A DNA stretch of 64,000 nucleotides from Rathayibacter sp. VKM Ac-2760 (lineage in GTDB: Bacteria > Actinomycetota > Actinomycetes > Actinomycetales > Microbacteriaceae), in contig NZ_CP047173.1 of the NCBI RefSeq assembly GCF_009834185.1, positions 2,790,001 through 2,854,000 on the forward strand, read 5' to 3'. Below the pieces are notes generated by a model. It worked only from the letters and a program-made list of their open reading frames with translations, had not been told where the DNA came from and searched no databases. Below, in pieces: positions 1-8,674 of the stretch (the stretch's first letter is position 1; every line of letters starts with the position of its first letter). Position numbers and translations under genes: made by a program.

Positions 1-1455
1 CACGGGCAGCTGGCGACCGTTCTCGCCACGACCGCCGTGCTGATCCTCGCTCTGATCGCGATACCGCTCCGCATGAGCGACCCCTCCGTCTTCGGACCGC
101 TGACAGCCGCGCTCCTCCTGGTCGCCACCGTCCTGGCCCTGCTCGGGATGGTGGAGTCCGCGACGCAGTCGAACGCCTACGCCGAGATCTACGCCTCGTC
201 CCCCTACCCGCTGACGCAGGAGTGGAGCGTCTACCGCATCCTGACGACGCTGGGTCACCCGCTCGTCAACAGCACGTTCTTCGCGTCGGTCGGCTCGCTC
301 GCCTTCGGCCTCTTCCTCCGGGGGCGCCGCCCGGGCGCTCTCCTCGCCTTCGCGGCCTGCTGCACCGCCGTGCTGCTCACCGGCTCCCGCAGCGGAGTGG
401 CGGCGATCGGCACCGGAATGGCGATCGCCGGTGGCCTCACCGTCCTCCGGCTGACGGGGAGCCGCTTCGTCCGGCTCGCTCTCGTCGTCGTGCCGTTCGC
501 CGTGATCGTGGCGATCGTCGGGCCGGAGGCACTCGACGCGCGGTCCTCCAGCGAGGAGGGAAGAGTCTCCGCCGAGGTCCGCGACCTCGTCCTGCGGATC
601 GCACTGAGACTGCTGCCCACGGAATCGGGGATCTTCGGGTCGGGGGGCGGCCTCTCGAGCACCGTCTTCGAGGAGAACGGCGGACGGCACTACGCGCTCG
701 AGAGCAGTCTCTGGCAGCTGGTCCTCAGCTACGGCCTCATCGGTGCGGTCCTGCTGCTCGGCCATCTGCTGATCGTGCTCCTGCGCTCGATCGCCCGTGG
801 CGCGATCGCCGGTCCCGCAATGCTGGTCGCCTGGGTGGTCTCCGCCTCCGCCTTCAACCTCCTCGAGTCCGTACCGGCCGCACTGATCGTCCCGGCCACC
901 GCGATCCTGCTCACCCTCTCCGAGGCGCGATGGGGGACGGAGGGCCTCGGAGCGGTCGAGGCGACCCGGGGCGGAGAGCCCGCCGCCACGCATGCCGCGC
1001 CAGCCGCAGAGGAGAGAGCGCCGCGCGACGCCGACCGCCGAGCGGTCTTGCTAGCGTCCTGCGCGCTGCGGGACACCGAGTCCTCGGCCGCCCCGAGGAG
1101 TGCATCATGGAATCGACACGTCGCTGGCTGGTCGCCACGACCGAGTACGCAGGGCTCACGCCCTACACCGGAGGGATCGGCCGCGGCTTCGCCTCGCTGC
1201 TGCCGGCGCTCGTGCGAGCGGGGGCGCAGGTCGATCTCGTCGTCTTCCACTGCGACCCCCCTCTCGTGGACTTCGACCCTGAGGGCGTCCGGGTCCTCGA
1301 GTACGTCCGCCTGCGGCGCCGGCCGGCCGTCGGGCAGCTCCTCCGCAGGGCACTCCACCTGCGGGCCCTCGTGCTCCGCTCCCGCTACGACGTGGTCTTC
1401 CTCGCCGAGTGGGAGGGGATCGGGGCGCTGCTCCCCCGGCGAGCACCGCTCGTGA
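1..1455 (+). CDS. O-antigen ligase/polymerase-like membrane protein (5' truncated by window edge)
   Basis: Integral membrane protein of the O-antigen ligase/Wzy type, which joins or polymerises lipid-linked oligosaccharides on the outer face of the membrane. The frame is already open at base 1, so the N-terminus lies outside the window. Several hydrophobic segments are visible, with the family-like stretch TLGHPLVNSTFFAS, a TGSRSG motif and a late ESSLWQLVLSYGLIG helix. A second member at 17644-18957 shares the GHPLV and SRTG motifs. The recognisable domain ends near base 950. After that the frame stays open through a proline/arginine-rich tail and overlaps the next gene by about 350 bases, which is implausible for real coding sequence. 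A frame change near the 3' end or a non-functional read-through tail is likely; an alternative-frame stop lies at 1052-1054. The family call is firm but the 3' boundary is not. Confidence 0.75.
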   Translation, partial: HGQLATVLATTAVLILALIAIPLRMSDPSVFGPLTAALLLVATVLALLGMVESATQSNAYAEIYASSPYPLTQEWSVYRILTTLGHPLVNSTFFASVGSLAFGLFLRGRRPGALLAFAACCTAVLLTGSRSGVAAIGTGMAIAGGLTVLRLTGSRFVRLALVVVPFAVIVAIVGPEALDARSSSEEGRVSAEVRDLVLRIALRLLPTESGIFGSGGGLSSTVFEENGGRHYALESSLWQLVLSYGLIGAVLLLGHLLIVLLRSIARGAIAGPAMLVAWVVSASAFNLLESVPAALIVPATAILLTLSEARWGTEGLGAVEATRGGEPAATHAAPAAEERAPRDADRRAVLLASCALRDTESSAAPRSASWNRHVAGWSPRPSTQGSRPTPEGSAAASPRCCRRSCERGRRSISSSSTATPLSWTSTLRASGSSSTSACGAGRPSGSSSAGHSTCGPSCSAPATTWSSSPSGRGSGRCSPGEHRS

Positions 1456-2339
1456 CCAACCTCGCGACCGGATTCCGCATCGCGGACTGGATCGCCGGCC
1501 CGGCGACGCGAGGGCGCACGCTGCGCACGCGACTCGTCATCGGCCTGCAGAAGCGCTTCGAGACGCGCCAGATGACGCGGTCGAGGGGGCTCGTGCCGAT
1601 CTCGCGTGCGGTCCGGGACTGGTATGCGGCCCGAATCCCGGCGCTCCCGCCCTCGGTCGTGGTGCGCAACTGCATCGACGTGCCTTCCGTGCGAACGAGC
1701 GCGCGGACCAGCGACCTCCCGGACGGCTGGCCGACGGGATCCGGCCCCGTGGTCCTCTTCCTCAGCCGCATCGAGCGGCGGAAGGGCGTCCTGACCGCGA
1801 TGCAGGCCTTCGACGACCTGGCGCGAGCCCGTCCGGACGTCTCCTTCGTCTTCGCGGGGTCGTTCTGCTTCCTCGAGCCGACCAGAGAGGAGCTGCTCGC
1901 CCTGGTCGCCGACGAGCACCACGACCGCTTCACCTTCCTCGGCCACGTCGGCGGCGGGGAGGTCTACGCCGCGATCCGGGCCGCCACCGTCGTGACCTGC
2001 CCGTCGCGCTGGGAGGGCTTCGGCAACGCCGCGCTCGAGGTCAAGGCCGTCGGCACGCCGCTCGTCGTGACCACCGGGAGCGGCTTCGACGACTTCTGCG
2101 AGGACGAACTGGATGCGCTGATGGTGCCGCGCGACGACCGCGTCGCCCTGGCCGCTGCGATCGCGCGCCTGCTCGACGAGCCCGAGCTGCGGGAGCGGCT
2201 GACCGAGCACGCGTCGAGCGGGATCGACGCGTTCACCGCGGACGCGGTGGCACCCGACCTCCTCGCGGCCGCGGAGCGGCTGCTCGGGCGGGACCACCGG
2301 CCCGCCGCCGAACCCCGCGTGGCGGACGAGCGTCGATGA
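1107..2339 (+). CDS. Glycosyltransferase family 4
   Basis: Predicted cytoplasmic GT-B glycosyltransferase (410 aa) that would transfer a sugar from a nucleotide donor to a growing lipid-linked glycan. The N-terminal domain has the glycine-rich acceptor loop TPYTGGIGRGFASLL. The C-terminal GT4 domain begins at VVLFLSRIERRKG and contains the E-x7-E-type donor-binding motif in WEGFGNAALE, followed by a variable-loop signature. The ATG at 1107 is chosen because a GAGGAG ribosome site lies about eight bases upstream and because the reading frame upstream resembles no protein. The stop overlaps the next start (ATGA), so the two genes are translationally coupled. The exact sugar cannot be read from the sequence. 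Confidence 0.9.
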   Translation: MESTRRWLVATTEYAGLTPYTGGIGRGFASLLPALVRAGAQVDLVVFHCDPPLVDFDPEGVRVLEYVRLRRRPAVGQLLRRALHLRALVLRSRYDVVFLAEWEGIGALLPRRAPLVTNLATGFRIADWIAGPATRGRTLRTRLVIGLQKRFETRQMTRSRGLVPISRAVRDWYAARIPALPPSVVVRNCIDVPSVRTSARTSDLPDGWPTGSGPVVLFLSRIERRKGVLTAMQAFDDLARARPDVSFVFAGSFCFLEPTREELLALVADEHHDRFTFLGHVGGGEVYAAIRAATVVTCPSRWEGFGNAALEVKAVGTPLVVTTGSGFDDFCEDELDALMVPRDDRVALAAAIARLLDEPELRERLTEHASSGIDAFTADAVAPDLLAAAERLLGRDHRPAAEPRVADERR

Positions 2340-3376
2340 TCCGCGACCGCGCACCGCGCTCGATCACGATCGGCGTCCCGGTCTACGACGTCTCCGCCTA
2401 CGTCGAGCGCTGCCTCTCCTCCCTCTGGGCGCTCACCGTCCCCTCCGTCTGCTCGGTGCAGGTGATCGTGGTCGACGACGGGAGCCCTGACGACTCGATG
2501 GCGAAGGTGTCGGCCGCGATCGCGCACGCACCGCCGGCGTTCTCGATCGAGATCGTCAGACACGAGAGCAACCGCGGGCTGGCCGAGGCGCGGAACACGA
2601 TCCTGGAGCACGCCACCGGAGAGGCGCTCTGGTTCGTCGACTCGGACGACCACGTCCATCCGGACATGCTCGCCGCGATGGTCGCCTCGATGTCGGCCGA
2701 GGTGGACGTCGTCGTCACCGGCCTGCGCGCGATCGGGGAGTCGGGCGAGCGGCTCGACGCCGCTCCGATGCCCTATACCGGGCCCCAGCTCTGGACGGGC
2801 GGCGACGCCGCGGTCGAGCTCTTCGAGTTCCGCCTGTGGGCCTCGCTCTGGAACAAGCTCGTCCGGCGGGAGCTCTACGACGGCCTCCGCTTCCCCGGCT
2901 CCCGCTGCTACGAGGACACCGCGCTGATGGCCGTCCTGCTCGCCCGGGCGCGGTTGGTCGCGTTCCTCGATCGCGAGCTCTACGTCTACTCCGTCCGGCC
3001 GGGGGCGATCACGGACGGCCTGAGCGTCGACCTCCTCGATCTGTCGAGGAACGTCCGTCACGTCGTCGGACTGCTCGAGAGCGAGTTCCCGCTCCTCGCC
3101 GCGCTCCCCTCCGTCGCCGCCTACACGGCGCGGGCCGCGCATCTGGCCCCGCTGCGTCTCGTGGCGCTGCACCCCGCGGCGGTCGACGTCGGACGGACGA
3201 TCGAGCGCGAGGTCTCCGCCGACATCCGCCCGGCCGACGTCCTCCGCGTGGCCCGCGGCGGGCACCCCGCGGTCGCCGTCGCCCTCGCGGTCATCAGGGT
3301 GTCGCCGTCCGCCTACGTGGCGCTGCTCCGCCTCGCCACGACGACGCGCGTCCTGCGCCGATTCCGGCGCGTCTGA
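2336..3376 (+). CDS. Glycosyltransferase family 2 (GT-A)
   Basis: Predicted inverting GT-A glycosyltransferase of 346 aa. It opens with the typical ITIGVPVYDVSAYVERCL start of family 2, followed by VVDDGSPDDS for nucleotide binding and FVDSDDHV, which carries the metal-binding DxD. A later segment, GSRCYEDTALM, fits the acceptor-side acidic motif. The start ATG at 2336 overlaps the stop of the preceding glycosyltransferase by four bases, so this is the second cistron of a coupled pair. The C-terminus is basic (RVLRRFRRV), suggesting membrane association. Donor and acceptor are unknown. Confidence 0.9.
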   Translation: MIRDRAPRSITIGVPVYDVSAYVERCLSSLWALTVPSVCSVQVIVVDDGSPDDSMAKVSAAIAHAPPAFSIEIVRHESNRGLAEARNTILEHATGEALWFVDSDDHVHPDMLAAMVASMSAEVDVVVTGLRAIGESGERLDAAPMPYTGPQLWTGGDAAVELFEFRLWASLWNKLVRRELYDGLRFPGSRCYEDTALMAVLLARARLVAFLDRELYVYSVRPGAITDGLSVDLLDLSRNVRHVVGLLESEFPLLAALPSVAAYTARAAHLAPLRLVALHPAAVDVGRTIEREVSADIRPADVLRVARGGHPAVAVALAVIRVSPSAYVALLRLATTTRVLRRFRRV

Positions 3377-3451
3377 AGCGGCCGAGGCGGCACTGCGCGC
3401 CACTCGGCCGACGTCGAGGGCCCCGCCCGCAGGAGCCCGCCGGCGCGCGGA

Positions 3452-3457
3452 TAGGGT
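3452..3457 (+). promoter_or_regulatory. Putative -10 hexamer (TAGGGT), leaderless start
   Basis: TAGGGT lies seven bases before the ATG at 3465, so transcription would begin at or next to the start codon. No ribosome-binding site is visible there. The same arrangement recurs before several other genes in the window. Confidence 0.45.
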
Positions 3458-3464
3458 CCCCGCC

Positions 3465-4604
3465 ATGCCTAGATCCCTCGCCGTCCTCGGCACGCGCGGC
3501 TATCCCAGCTACTACGGCGGCTTCGAGACCGCCGTCCGCCGGCTCGCCCCCCACCTCGTCGACGCGGGCTGGGACGTCACCGTCTACGGGCGCCCCGGAG
3601 CGACCGTCGACGACGCGCCCGACCGGGACCACCGCGTCCGCACCGTCGTCACCTCGGGCCGGGACACGCGCTCCCTGAGCACGCTGAGCCACGGGCTGAG
3701 CGCGACCAGGGACGCGGTGCGGCGTGCGCCCGATGTGGCGCTGGTGATGAACGCGGCGAACGGGCTCTTCCTGCCGCTGCTGGAGTTCGCCGGCATTCCG
3801 ACCCTCGTCAACGTCGACGGCATGGAGTGGGAGCGGGAGAAGTGGGGACCGCTGGCCCGGTCCGTCTTCCGTGCCGGTGCGCGGATGACCGCGAGGCACG
3901 CCACCGAGCTGGCCTTCGACGCCCGCGAGATCGCCCGCCGATGGGGCTTCGACTTCCAGCGGGACGGCGTCCTCCTCCCCTACGGCGGCGACGTCCCGCC
4001 CGCCCTGCCCGTGGAGCCCGGACTGCAGCACCGGTCGTACGCCCTGATGGTGGCCCGACTCGTTCCGGAGAACACCGTTCAGGAGTTCTTCGCCGCCGCT
4101 CCCGAGATCGCCCGGACGCACGACGTGGTCATCGTCGGATCCTCCGGCTACGGGGGCGCGCTCGACCACCAGGCGGCCCACCTCGCGGCGTCGCACGAGC
4201 GCATCCACCACCTCGGCCACCTCAGCGACGACGCCCGGCTCTTCGCCCTCTGGCAGCATGCGGGCGCCTGCTTCCACGGTCACAGCGTCGGCGGCACCAA
4301 TCCGGCGCTGGTTCAGGCGATGGCCTGCGGCGCCCCGATCGTCGCCCGGGACACCGTCTACAACCGCGAGGTCCTCGGCGAGCGCGGCGTGTTCGTCGAG
4401 CCGGACGCCGCGTCGATCGCCGCCGCGGTCCGCCGGATGCTCCACTCTCCCGACCAGCAGAACGCGACCGGCGCGGACGCCCTGGAGCGCGCCCGAGAGC
4501 ACTACTCCTGGGAGGCCGTGTGCTCCGGCTACGAGCGGACCCTCGCCGCGCTCGCCGACGGCGCCCGGAGACCGTCCTCCCGACCGCTGCAGGCGCAGCG
4601 GTGA
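3465..4604 (+). CDS. DUF1972-type glycosyltransferase (rhamnosyltransferase-like)
   Basis: A 379-aa GT-B glycosyltransferase whose N-terminal half matches the DUF1972 family: LGTRGYPSYYGGFETAVRRL at the very start, then an ALVMNAANGLFLPLL stretch and NVDGMEWEREKW. Characterised members of this group include capsule rhamnosyltransferases, so a role in transferring rhamnose is reasonable, especially with rmlB nearby, but it is not proven by sequence alone. The C-terminal GT4 domain begins at YALMVARLVPENTV and includes HSVGGTNPALVQAMACG. The ATG has no clear ribosome site but has a TAGGGT hexamer seven bases upstream. The stop overlaps the GTG of the next gene. Confidence 0.9.
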   Translation: MPRSLAVLGTRGYPSYYGGFETAVRRLAPHLVDAGWDVTVYGRPGATVDDAPDRDHRVRTVVTSGRDTRSLSTLSHGLSATRDAVRRAPDVALVMNAANGLFLPLLEFAGIPTLVNVDGMEWEREKWGPLARSVFRAGARMTARHATELAFDAREIARRWGFDFQRDGVLLPYGGDVPPALPVEPGLQHRSYALMVARLVPENTVQEFFAAAPEIARTHDVVIVGSSGYGGALDHQAAHLAASHERIHHLGHLSDDARLFALWQHAGACFHGHSVGGTNPALVQAMACGAPIVARDTVYNREVLGERGVFVEPDAASIAAAVRRMLHSPDQQNATGADALERAREHYSWEAVCSGYERTLAALADGARRPSSRPLQAQR

Positions 4605-5926
4605 GGCCGTCCGTCCGCAACGTCGTCGAGGAACGCCGACCTGCGGTGCCGGCGCCGCGCCGCGCGCTCGTCGTCGCGAGTCCGTACCCCGAGGGGGCGG
4701 CGAGAGCGCTGATCGCCGGTGCTGCGGCTCGAGGCGTCCTGGCCGGGGAGATCGTGCCCCGGACGGGACTGGTCGCTCGCGCCGCCTCGATCCCCCTCCC
4801 CTCCGCGGCAGCCCGCACGCCGTTCGCGAGGCGGATGCGCGAGCTCCGGGACCGGTACGCGTCGTGCCCCGCGCACCGGGTCGAGCGGGTGTCGCACCTG
4901 GCGGAGCTCGTGCTCCGAGCGGGGCGCCGGCTGCCCTCGCCCGGCCTCGTGCTGAGGTCGTCCTACCTGTCCAAGATCTTCTTCGATCGGGCGGCGGCGT
5001 CCGTCGACCTCGCCGACGACCGGGTCGTGCTCGGCTTCCCGGGCGCCTGCCTCGCGCTCTTCCGCGCCCATCCCGACGCCCGGCGGGTCTTCCACGCCGT
5101 CGACGCGCACCCGCGCGCGCACAATCGCGAGCTCCTCCGGCACTTCTCCCGCCGCCGGAGCCGGGCCGAGCGCTACCCCGCGCGCCTGGTCCGGCGGATC
5201 GAGAAGGAGCTACGGCTGGCAGACGTCGTCCTCACCCCGTCGACGATCGTCTCGGAGCAGATGGCCCGGTACGGCGTCGACCGCTCGAAGATCGTCGAGA
5301 TCCCCTACGGCGTGAGCCTGGCGGGATTCACGCCCGAGGGGCCGACCGTCGAGAGAGACCCGGAGCGGCCGCGGCTCGTCTGCGCGGCGCACGTCTCCTG
5401 CCGGAAGGGCATCCCCCAGCTCCTCGACGCCGTCCGAGGACTGCCGGTGGACCTCGTCCTGGTCGGTGGGGTCTTCGATCGGCGGATCCTCCACGGCGTT
5501 CCGTCGAACGTGATCGTCACCGGGCCGCTGTCCGCGGACGAGCTCGCGCGTGAGTTCCGGACGGCTGACGCGTTCATCCTCCCGACCCTGGAGGACGCCT
5601 GCTCGCTGGTCGTCGCCGAGGCGGCGGCCTCCGGGCTCCCGGTGATCACGACCGCCGCCAACGGCGCCGCCGCCCTCCTCGATCCGGTGCACGGCACGGT
5701 CCTGCCCTCCGGAGACGTCGACGCGCTCAGGAAGGTGCTCGGTCGAGTGCAGCTGCTCGAGCGTGCGACACGGATGGCGATCTCCGATCGGGTGCGCTCC
5801 TCAGCGACGGCGATCACGGACTGGAGCACCTATGCGGAGCGGGTGCTCGACGTCGTCCTCGCCGAGGAGCGCGCCCTCGGTGTTCAGAATCCAGGCGGCG
5901 CGACGTCGCGAAAGGCGCGAAACTGA
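4601..5926 (+). CDS. Glycosyltransferase family 4
   Basis: A 441-aa predicted GT4 enzyme. The N-terminal part (ALVVASPYPEGAARALI) is a diverged acceptor domain. The donor domain starts around LVCAAHVSCRKGIPQLLDAV and carries FILPTLEDACSLVVAEAAAS, the E-x7-E equivalent. The residues between them, such as RVFHAVDAHPRAHNRELL and VVLTPSTIVSEQMARYGV, are typical of GT4 acceptor domains. The GTG start at 4601 is chosen because it overlaps the preceding stop (GTGA), implying translational coupling; the frame upstream of it overlaps the previous gene and reads as noise. The substrate is unknown. Confidence 0.88.
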   Translation: MRPSVRNVVEERRPAVPAPRRALVVASPYPEGAARALIAGAAARGVLAGEIVPRTGLVARAASIPLPSAAARTPFARRMRELRDRYASCPAHRVERVSHLAELVLRAGRRLPSPGLVLRSSYLSKIFFDRAAASVDLADDRVVLGFPGACLALFRAHPDARRVFHAVDAHPRAHNRELLRHFSRRRSRAERYPARLVRRIEKELRLADVVLTPSTIVSEQMARYGVDRSKIVEIPYGVSLAGFTPEGPTVERDPERPRLVCAAHVSCRKGIPQLLDAVRGLPVDLVLVGGVFDRRILHGVPSNVIVTGPLSADELAREFRTADAFILPTLEDACSLVVAEAAASGLPVITTAANGAAALLDPVHGTVLPSGDVDALRKVLGRVQLLERATRMAISDRVRSSATAITDWSTYAERVLDVVLAEERALGVQNPGGATSRKARN

Positions 5927-5931
5927 CAGAC

Positions 5932-5972
5932 TCTCGTCCATACACGAGACATGCTCGTTTTCTCGTATACGA
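5932..5972. promoter_or_regulatory. AT-richer palindrome cluster, possible promoter/operator
   Basis: The 136-base gap before the next glycosyltransferase contains an unusually AT-rich patch. TCTCGT (5932-5937) and ACGAGA (5944-5949) form an inverted repeat. ACGAG (5944-5948) can pair instead with CTCGT (5954-5958). TCGTATACGA (5963-5972) is a perfect 10-base palindrome containing a -10-like TATACG. Overlapping dyads around a promoter suggest a repressor site, but no regulator is identified. Confidence 0.4.
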
Positions 5973-6062
5973 TGTCGTTCCTGTCCTCCTGCGCGAGAAG
6001 ACCCTGCCGAGATCGGCGGTCCGCCCCGCGCTCCCGCCCTGACCGAAGAAGAGACCACCGCC

Positions 6063-7064
6063 ATGCTCCGACGCCTCGACGGCACCGCACCCAGAGTCAT
6101 CGCCGTGACCGTGACCTCAGGGAAGCGCAGCGTGATGCTCGCCCGCGTCGTCGAGGCGGCGCTGCAGGCAGGCGCCGAATCGGTGCACGTCGTCTTCAAC
6201 GGGAACGGCGGGCAGGAGCGCGTGATGCGCGGACTCCTTCCGGCGGATCTCGACGCGCGGGTGAGCGCCACTACCCTGCCCAACGACCTCGGCACCGCCG
6301 GCGGCTTCCGCACGGCGATCGAGCACTGCCGCACGCAGGAGCCGGACTACGCCTGGCTCCTCGAGGACGACACCGTCCCGCGGCCGGACGCGCTCGCCGT
6401 GCTGCTGGCCTCGCCGCAGGCCCTCGACCCGACGGCCTGCCATGCGAGCCTGCGCGAGACGGACTTCTACCAGTCCCAGCTCGTCACCGGCCGGCCCGCT
6501 GCCGAGGTGTTCCCGAGCCCCGGCCGCTTCCTCGACAACGACGTCCGCCGGCTGCTCGACCGCCGCGCCGGCGGCCGCTGCGGCAGCCGCCCGCAGGAGC
6601 CGATCGCGGTACCGGTCGCTCCCTACGGTGGCCTGCTGGTCTCGCGGACCGCGCTCACGGCGATCGAGCCGCCGCGCCAGGAGTTCGTCCTCCGGGGCGA
6701 CGACCGGGAGTGGACGCAGCGGATCACGCGGGGCGGCTTCCCGATCCACCTGCACCCTATGAGCCGGATCGACGAACTCGACGCCTGCCGGGACGCGGCC
6801 GACCGCGCGTCCGCGACCGACGTGCTCCTGCACGCCTCGAACACGCACGAGCTCTACCTCGCCGTCCGCAACCGGACCGCTCTGGATCTCGAGGCGGCCC
6901 GAGCAGACGGACGGCGAGCCGAGCGCGTGTTCGCCCTCAACCGCGGTCTCTACTGCGCCGCGCTGGCGGCGCGCGGTCTGCGGTGGGGTCGGGTCGCGAC
7001 GACCCGCACGATCCTCCGCGGCGTCGTCGCGGGCAGCCGGGGGCGCTTCCTCTCCGCGCGCTGA
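6063..7064 (+). CDS. Glycosyltransferase family 2 (GlfT-like)
   Basis: A 333-aa GT-A enzyme. The start VIAVTVTSGKRSVMLARV, the middle LPNDLGTAGGFRTAIEH and the metal-binding WLLEDDTVPRPDAL resemble the galactofuranosyl/rhamnosyl-type family 2 transferases. PYGGLLVSRTAL and the acidic LRGDDREWTQR fit the acceptor site and catalytic base. The ATG at 6063 follows a purine-rich AAGAAGAGA stretch that can serve as ribosome site. It is separated from the upstream glycosyltransferases by its own promoter-like region and converges on the inverted gene that follows. The sugar it transfers is not determined. Confidence 0.85.
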   Translation: MLRRLDGTAPRVIAVTVTSGKRSVMLARVVEAALQAGAESVHVVFNGNGGQERVMRGLLPADLDARVSATTLPNDLGTAGGFRTAIEHCRTQEPDYAWLLEDDTVPRPDALAVLLASPQALDPTACHASLRETDFYQSQLVTGRPAAEVFPSPGRFLDNDVRRLLDRRAGGRCGSRPQEPIAVPVAPYGGLLVSRTALTAIEPPRQEFVLRGDDREWTQRITRGGFPIHLHPMSRIDELDACRDAADRASATDVLLHASNTHELYLAVRNRTALDLEAARADGRRAERVFALNRGLYCAALAARGLRWGRVATTRTILRGVVAGSRGRFLSAR

Positions 7065-7097
7065 GGTGAGCGGCGGCGCGCCGGGCGAGCCCCGGGG

Positions 7098-8522
7098 TCA
7101 GGTCGTCAGGAGTCCGAGCTCGACGAGGTCGTCGAGCAGCCGGTCGATCTCCACCTGAGCGCAGCCGCCCCCTGCTCCGTCCAGGTCGTCCGCCGCTCGG
7201 ACCACCGCGGCGGCCTCGGCCCTCGACCGGCATCCGCCCTCGGCGAACCGCTCCCAGAGCAGCCGGGCCGACGCCTGCAGCACGACCGGCTGCGCCCCGG
7301 CGGGAGCACCGAGGGGCAGGAGGTAGAGCCCCTGCGGGGTCGCCACCGTCGCGACTGCGGGTCGCGTCGACGGGCGCCGGGAGGAGGTCGGACGCTCCCC
7401 CGCCCCGGGATCCGCCGCCGGCGCCGACCGAGGCGCGCTCGTCGCGGCGAGCGCGGCATCCGAGGGACGCGGTTCGGCGTCTGCCGTGACGGACGCCGGG
7501 GCGGCGGCGCCCGCGGTGGCCCGCGCAGCGCGGCGCACCGCAGTGAGGTCTCGGACAGCGGGCGGCAGGGCGGCGACCGCTGCCGCGAACCGCCTTCCCC
7601 GGAGCCGCAGCCGGGCGGAGGCCGTCCGCGGCGCCAGCGGGTGATCGATGGCGAGGTCCCGACCGGCGGGGAGCAGCGCGCGTCGGAGCAGGCGGAGCCG
7701 CGTCGCGAGTGTGGGCGCCTCGGCGAGCGCCAGCAGCCAGTCCCCCGTCCGGCTCAAACCCCGCGTGCGCAGCCGCCAGAGCGCGTACTCGCGACTCGGG
7801 CGGACGGGCAGCGCGACGTCTGCTCCGATCCGGGCGAGGAACGGCGCGATCGGCTCGAGGCAGCCCAGTTCCCCCGCGAGAGCGGCCACCGCCTCCTCCC
7901 GGCCGCGCGCCGCCACTGCGGCGACGAGCTCGTCCAGCTCCGCCGCGCTGCGCTGCTGGTAGAGGGCGCGCAGGCTGTGCAGGGCGGAGACGAGGACCGC
8001 CGCCTCGACGCCGCTCGCCCGGACCGGCACTCCGGCGACCTCGATCTCGCAGCGGGTGCGCCAGAGCACCTCGAAGGCGCGCTGCGGATCGACGAAGAAG
8101 CCGGGCCAGCTGGTGTGCACGTCGATGTCGCACGGCCAGGAGGGGTGCAGGAGGGTCACCGAGTGGGTGACGAGCGCGCGGTGCGCGGCGGACCCCGGCC
8201 GGACCGACCAGCCGCGCTCGGCGAGCAGCGCGAGGAGCCGGCCTGCGTCGGACGGGTCGACCAGCACGTCCGCATCGCTGGAGGGATGGGGACGGCGGAT
8301 CCGGTGCGCGTCGGCGATCGGACCTTTGATGAACAGAGCGCGGATCCCCGTGCTCCGGGAGAGCTCGTCCACCAGCGCGTGGACCAGACCGACGGCGGCG
8401 TCCAACGGGAGGTCGGCAACGGGTCGCACGGTGGCTGCTGCCCCTCTCCGTCGGCGGCGCGGATCCGCACCGCCGAACACCGTAGGAGCTTCCGCCGGAA
8501 GGAGGATGCCCGGGCGCGGCAT
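7098..8522 (-). CDS. Nucleotidyltransferase-family protein fused to C-terminal PqqD-like domain
   Basis: A 474-aa two-domain protein. The N-terminal domain is of the NTP_transf_5 (uncharacterised nucleotidyltransferase) type: LFIKGP, then SSDADVLVDPSDAG with the DxD metal-binding pair, then HPSWPCDIDVHTSWPGFF. A long alanine/proline-rich linker follows. The last 85 or so residues form a PqqD-like wing, from GLYLLPLG through ARLLWERFAEGG to DLVELGLLTT. PqqD domains normally bind leader peptides in RiPP pathways. In some glycan clusters they accompany such nucleotidyltransferases and an HPr-kinase-like protein with no known product. The ATG at 8522 is preferred, with AGGCGGA upstream; the frame upstream is arginine-rich noise. 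The gene is inverted within a + strand glycan cluster. A split version occurs at 26759-28002. Its biochemical function is unknown. Confidence 0.8.
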   Translation of the reverse strand: MPRPGILLPAEAPTVFGGADPRRRRRGAAATVRPVADLPLDAAVGLVHALVDELSRSTGIRALFIKGPIADAHRIRRPHPSSDADVLVDPSDAGRLLALLAERGWSVRPGSAAHRALVTHSVTLLHPSWPCDIDVHTSWPGFFVDPQRAFEVLWRTRCEIEVAGVPVRASGVEAAVLVSALHSLRALYQQRSAAELDELVAAVAARGREEAVAALAGELGCLEPIAPFLARIGADVALPVRPSREYALWRLRTRGLSRTGDWLLALAEAPTLATRLRLLRRALLPAGRDLAIDHPLAPRTASARLRLRGRRFAAAVAALPPAVRDLTAVRRAARATAGAAAPASVTADAEPRPSDAALAATSAPRSAPAADPGAGERPTSSRRPSTRPAVATVATPQGLYLLPLGAPAGAQPVVLQASARLLWERFAEGGCRSRAEAAAVVRAADDLDGAGGGCAQVEIDRLLDDLVELGLLTT

Positions 8523-8617
8523 CGACGTCCGCCTGCGCGGGACGTCGCCCGCGCCGGGTGGGCCGCTCCCGGTGAGCGGGCGCCGCGGCGACGTCCGGAC
8601 ACCCGCTCGACGTGCGG

Positions 8618-8623
8618 TAACGT
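8618..8623 (+). promoter_or_regulatory. Putative -10 hexamer (TAACGT) for rmlB
   Basis: TAACGT fits a TAnnnT -10 element about 50 bases before the rmlB start, leaving a leader that includes the CAGGAG ribosome site. No convincing -35 is seen. Confidence 0.3.
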
Positions 8624-8674
8624 CCCAGCTGGAAGCCCCTGTCCCCCTCCCTCCCACTCACAGCAGGAGCACTC

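Noticed and set aside
222..1106. Long open frame joined in frame to the GT4 gene, suggesting a 705-residue protein
   Set aside because: The first 295 residues are arginine/proline-rich and lie in another frame of the ligase-like gene, which has real membrane segments. GC-rich sequence produces such shadows.
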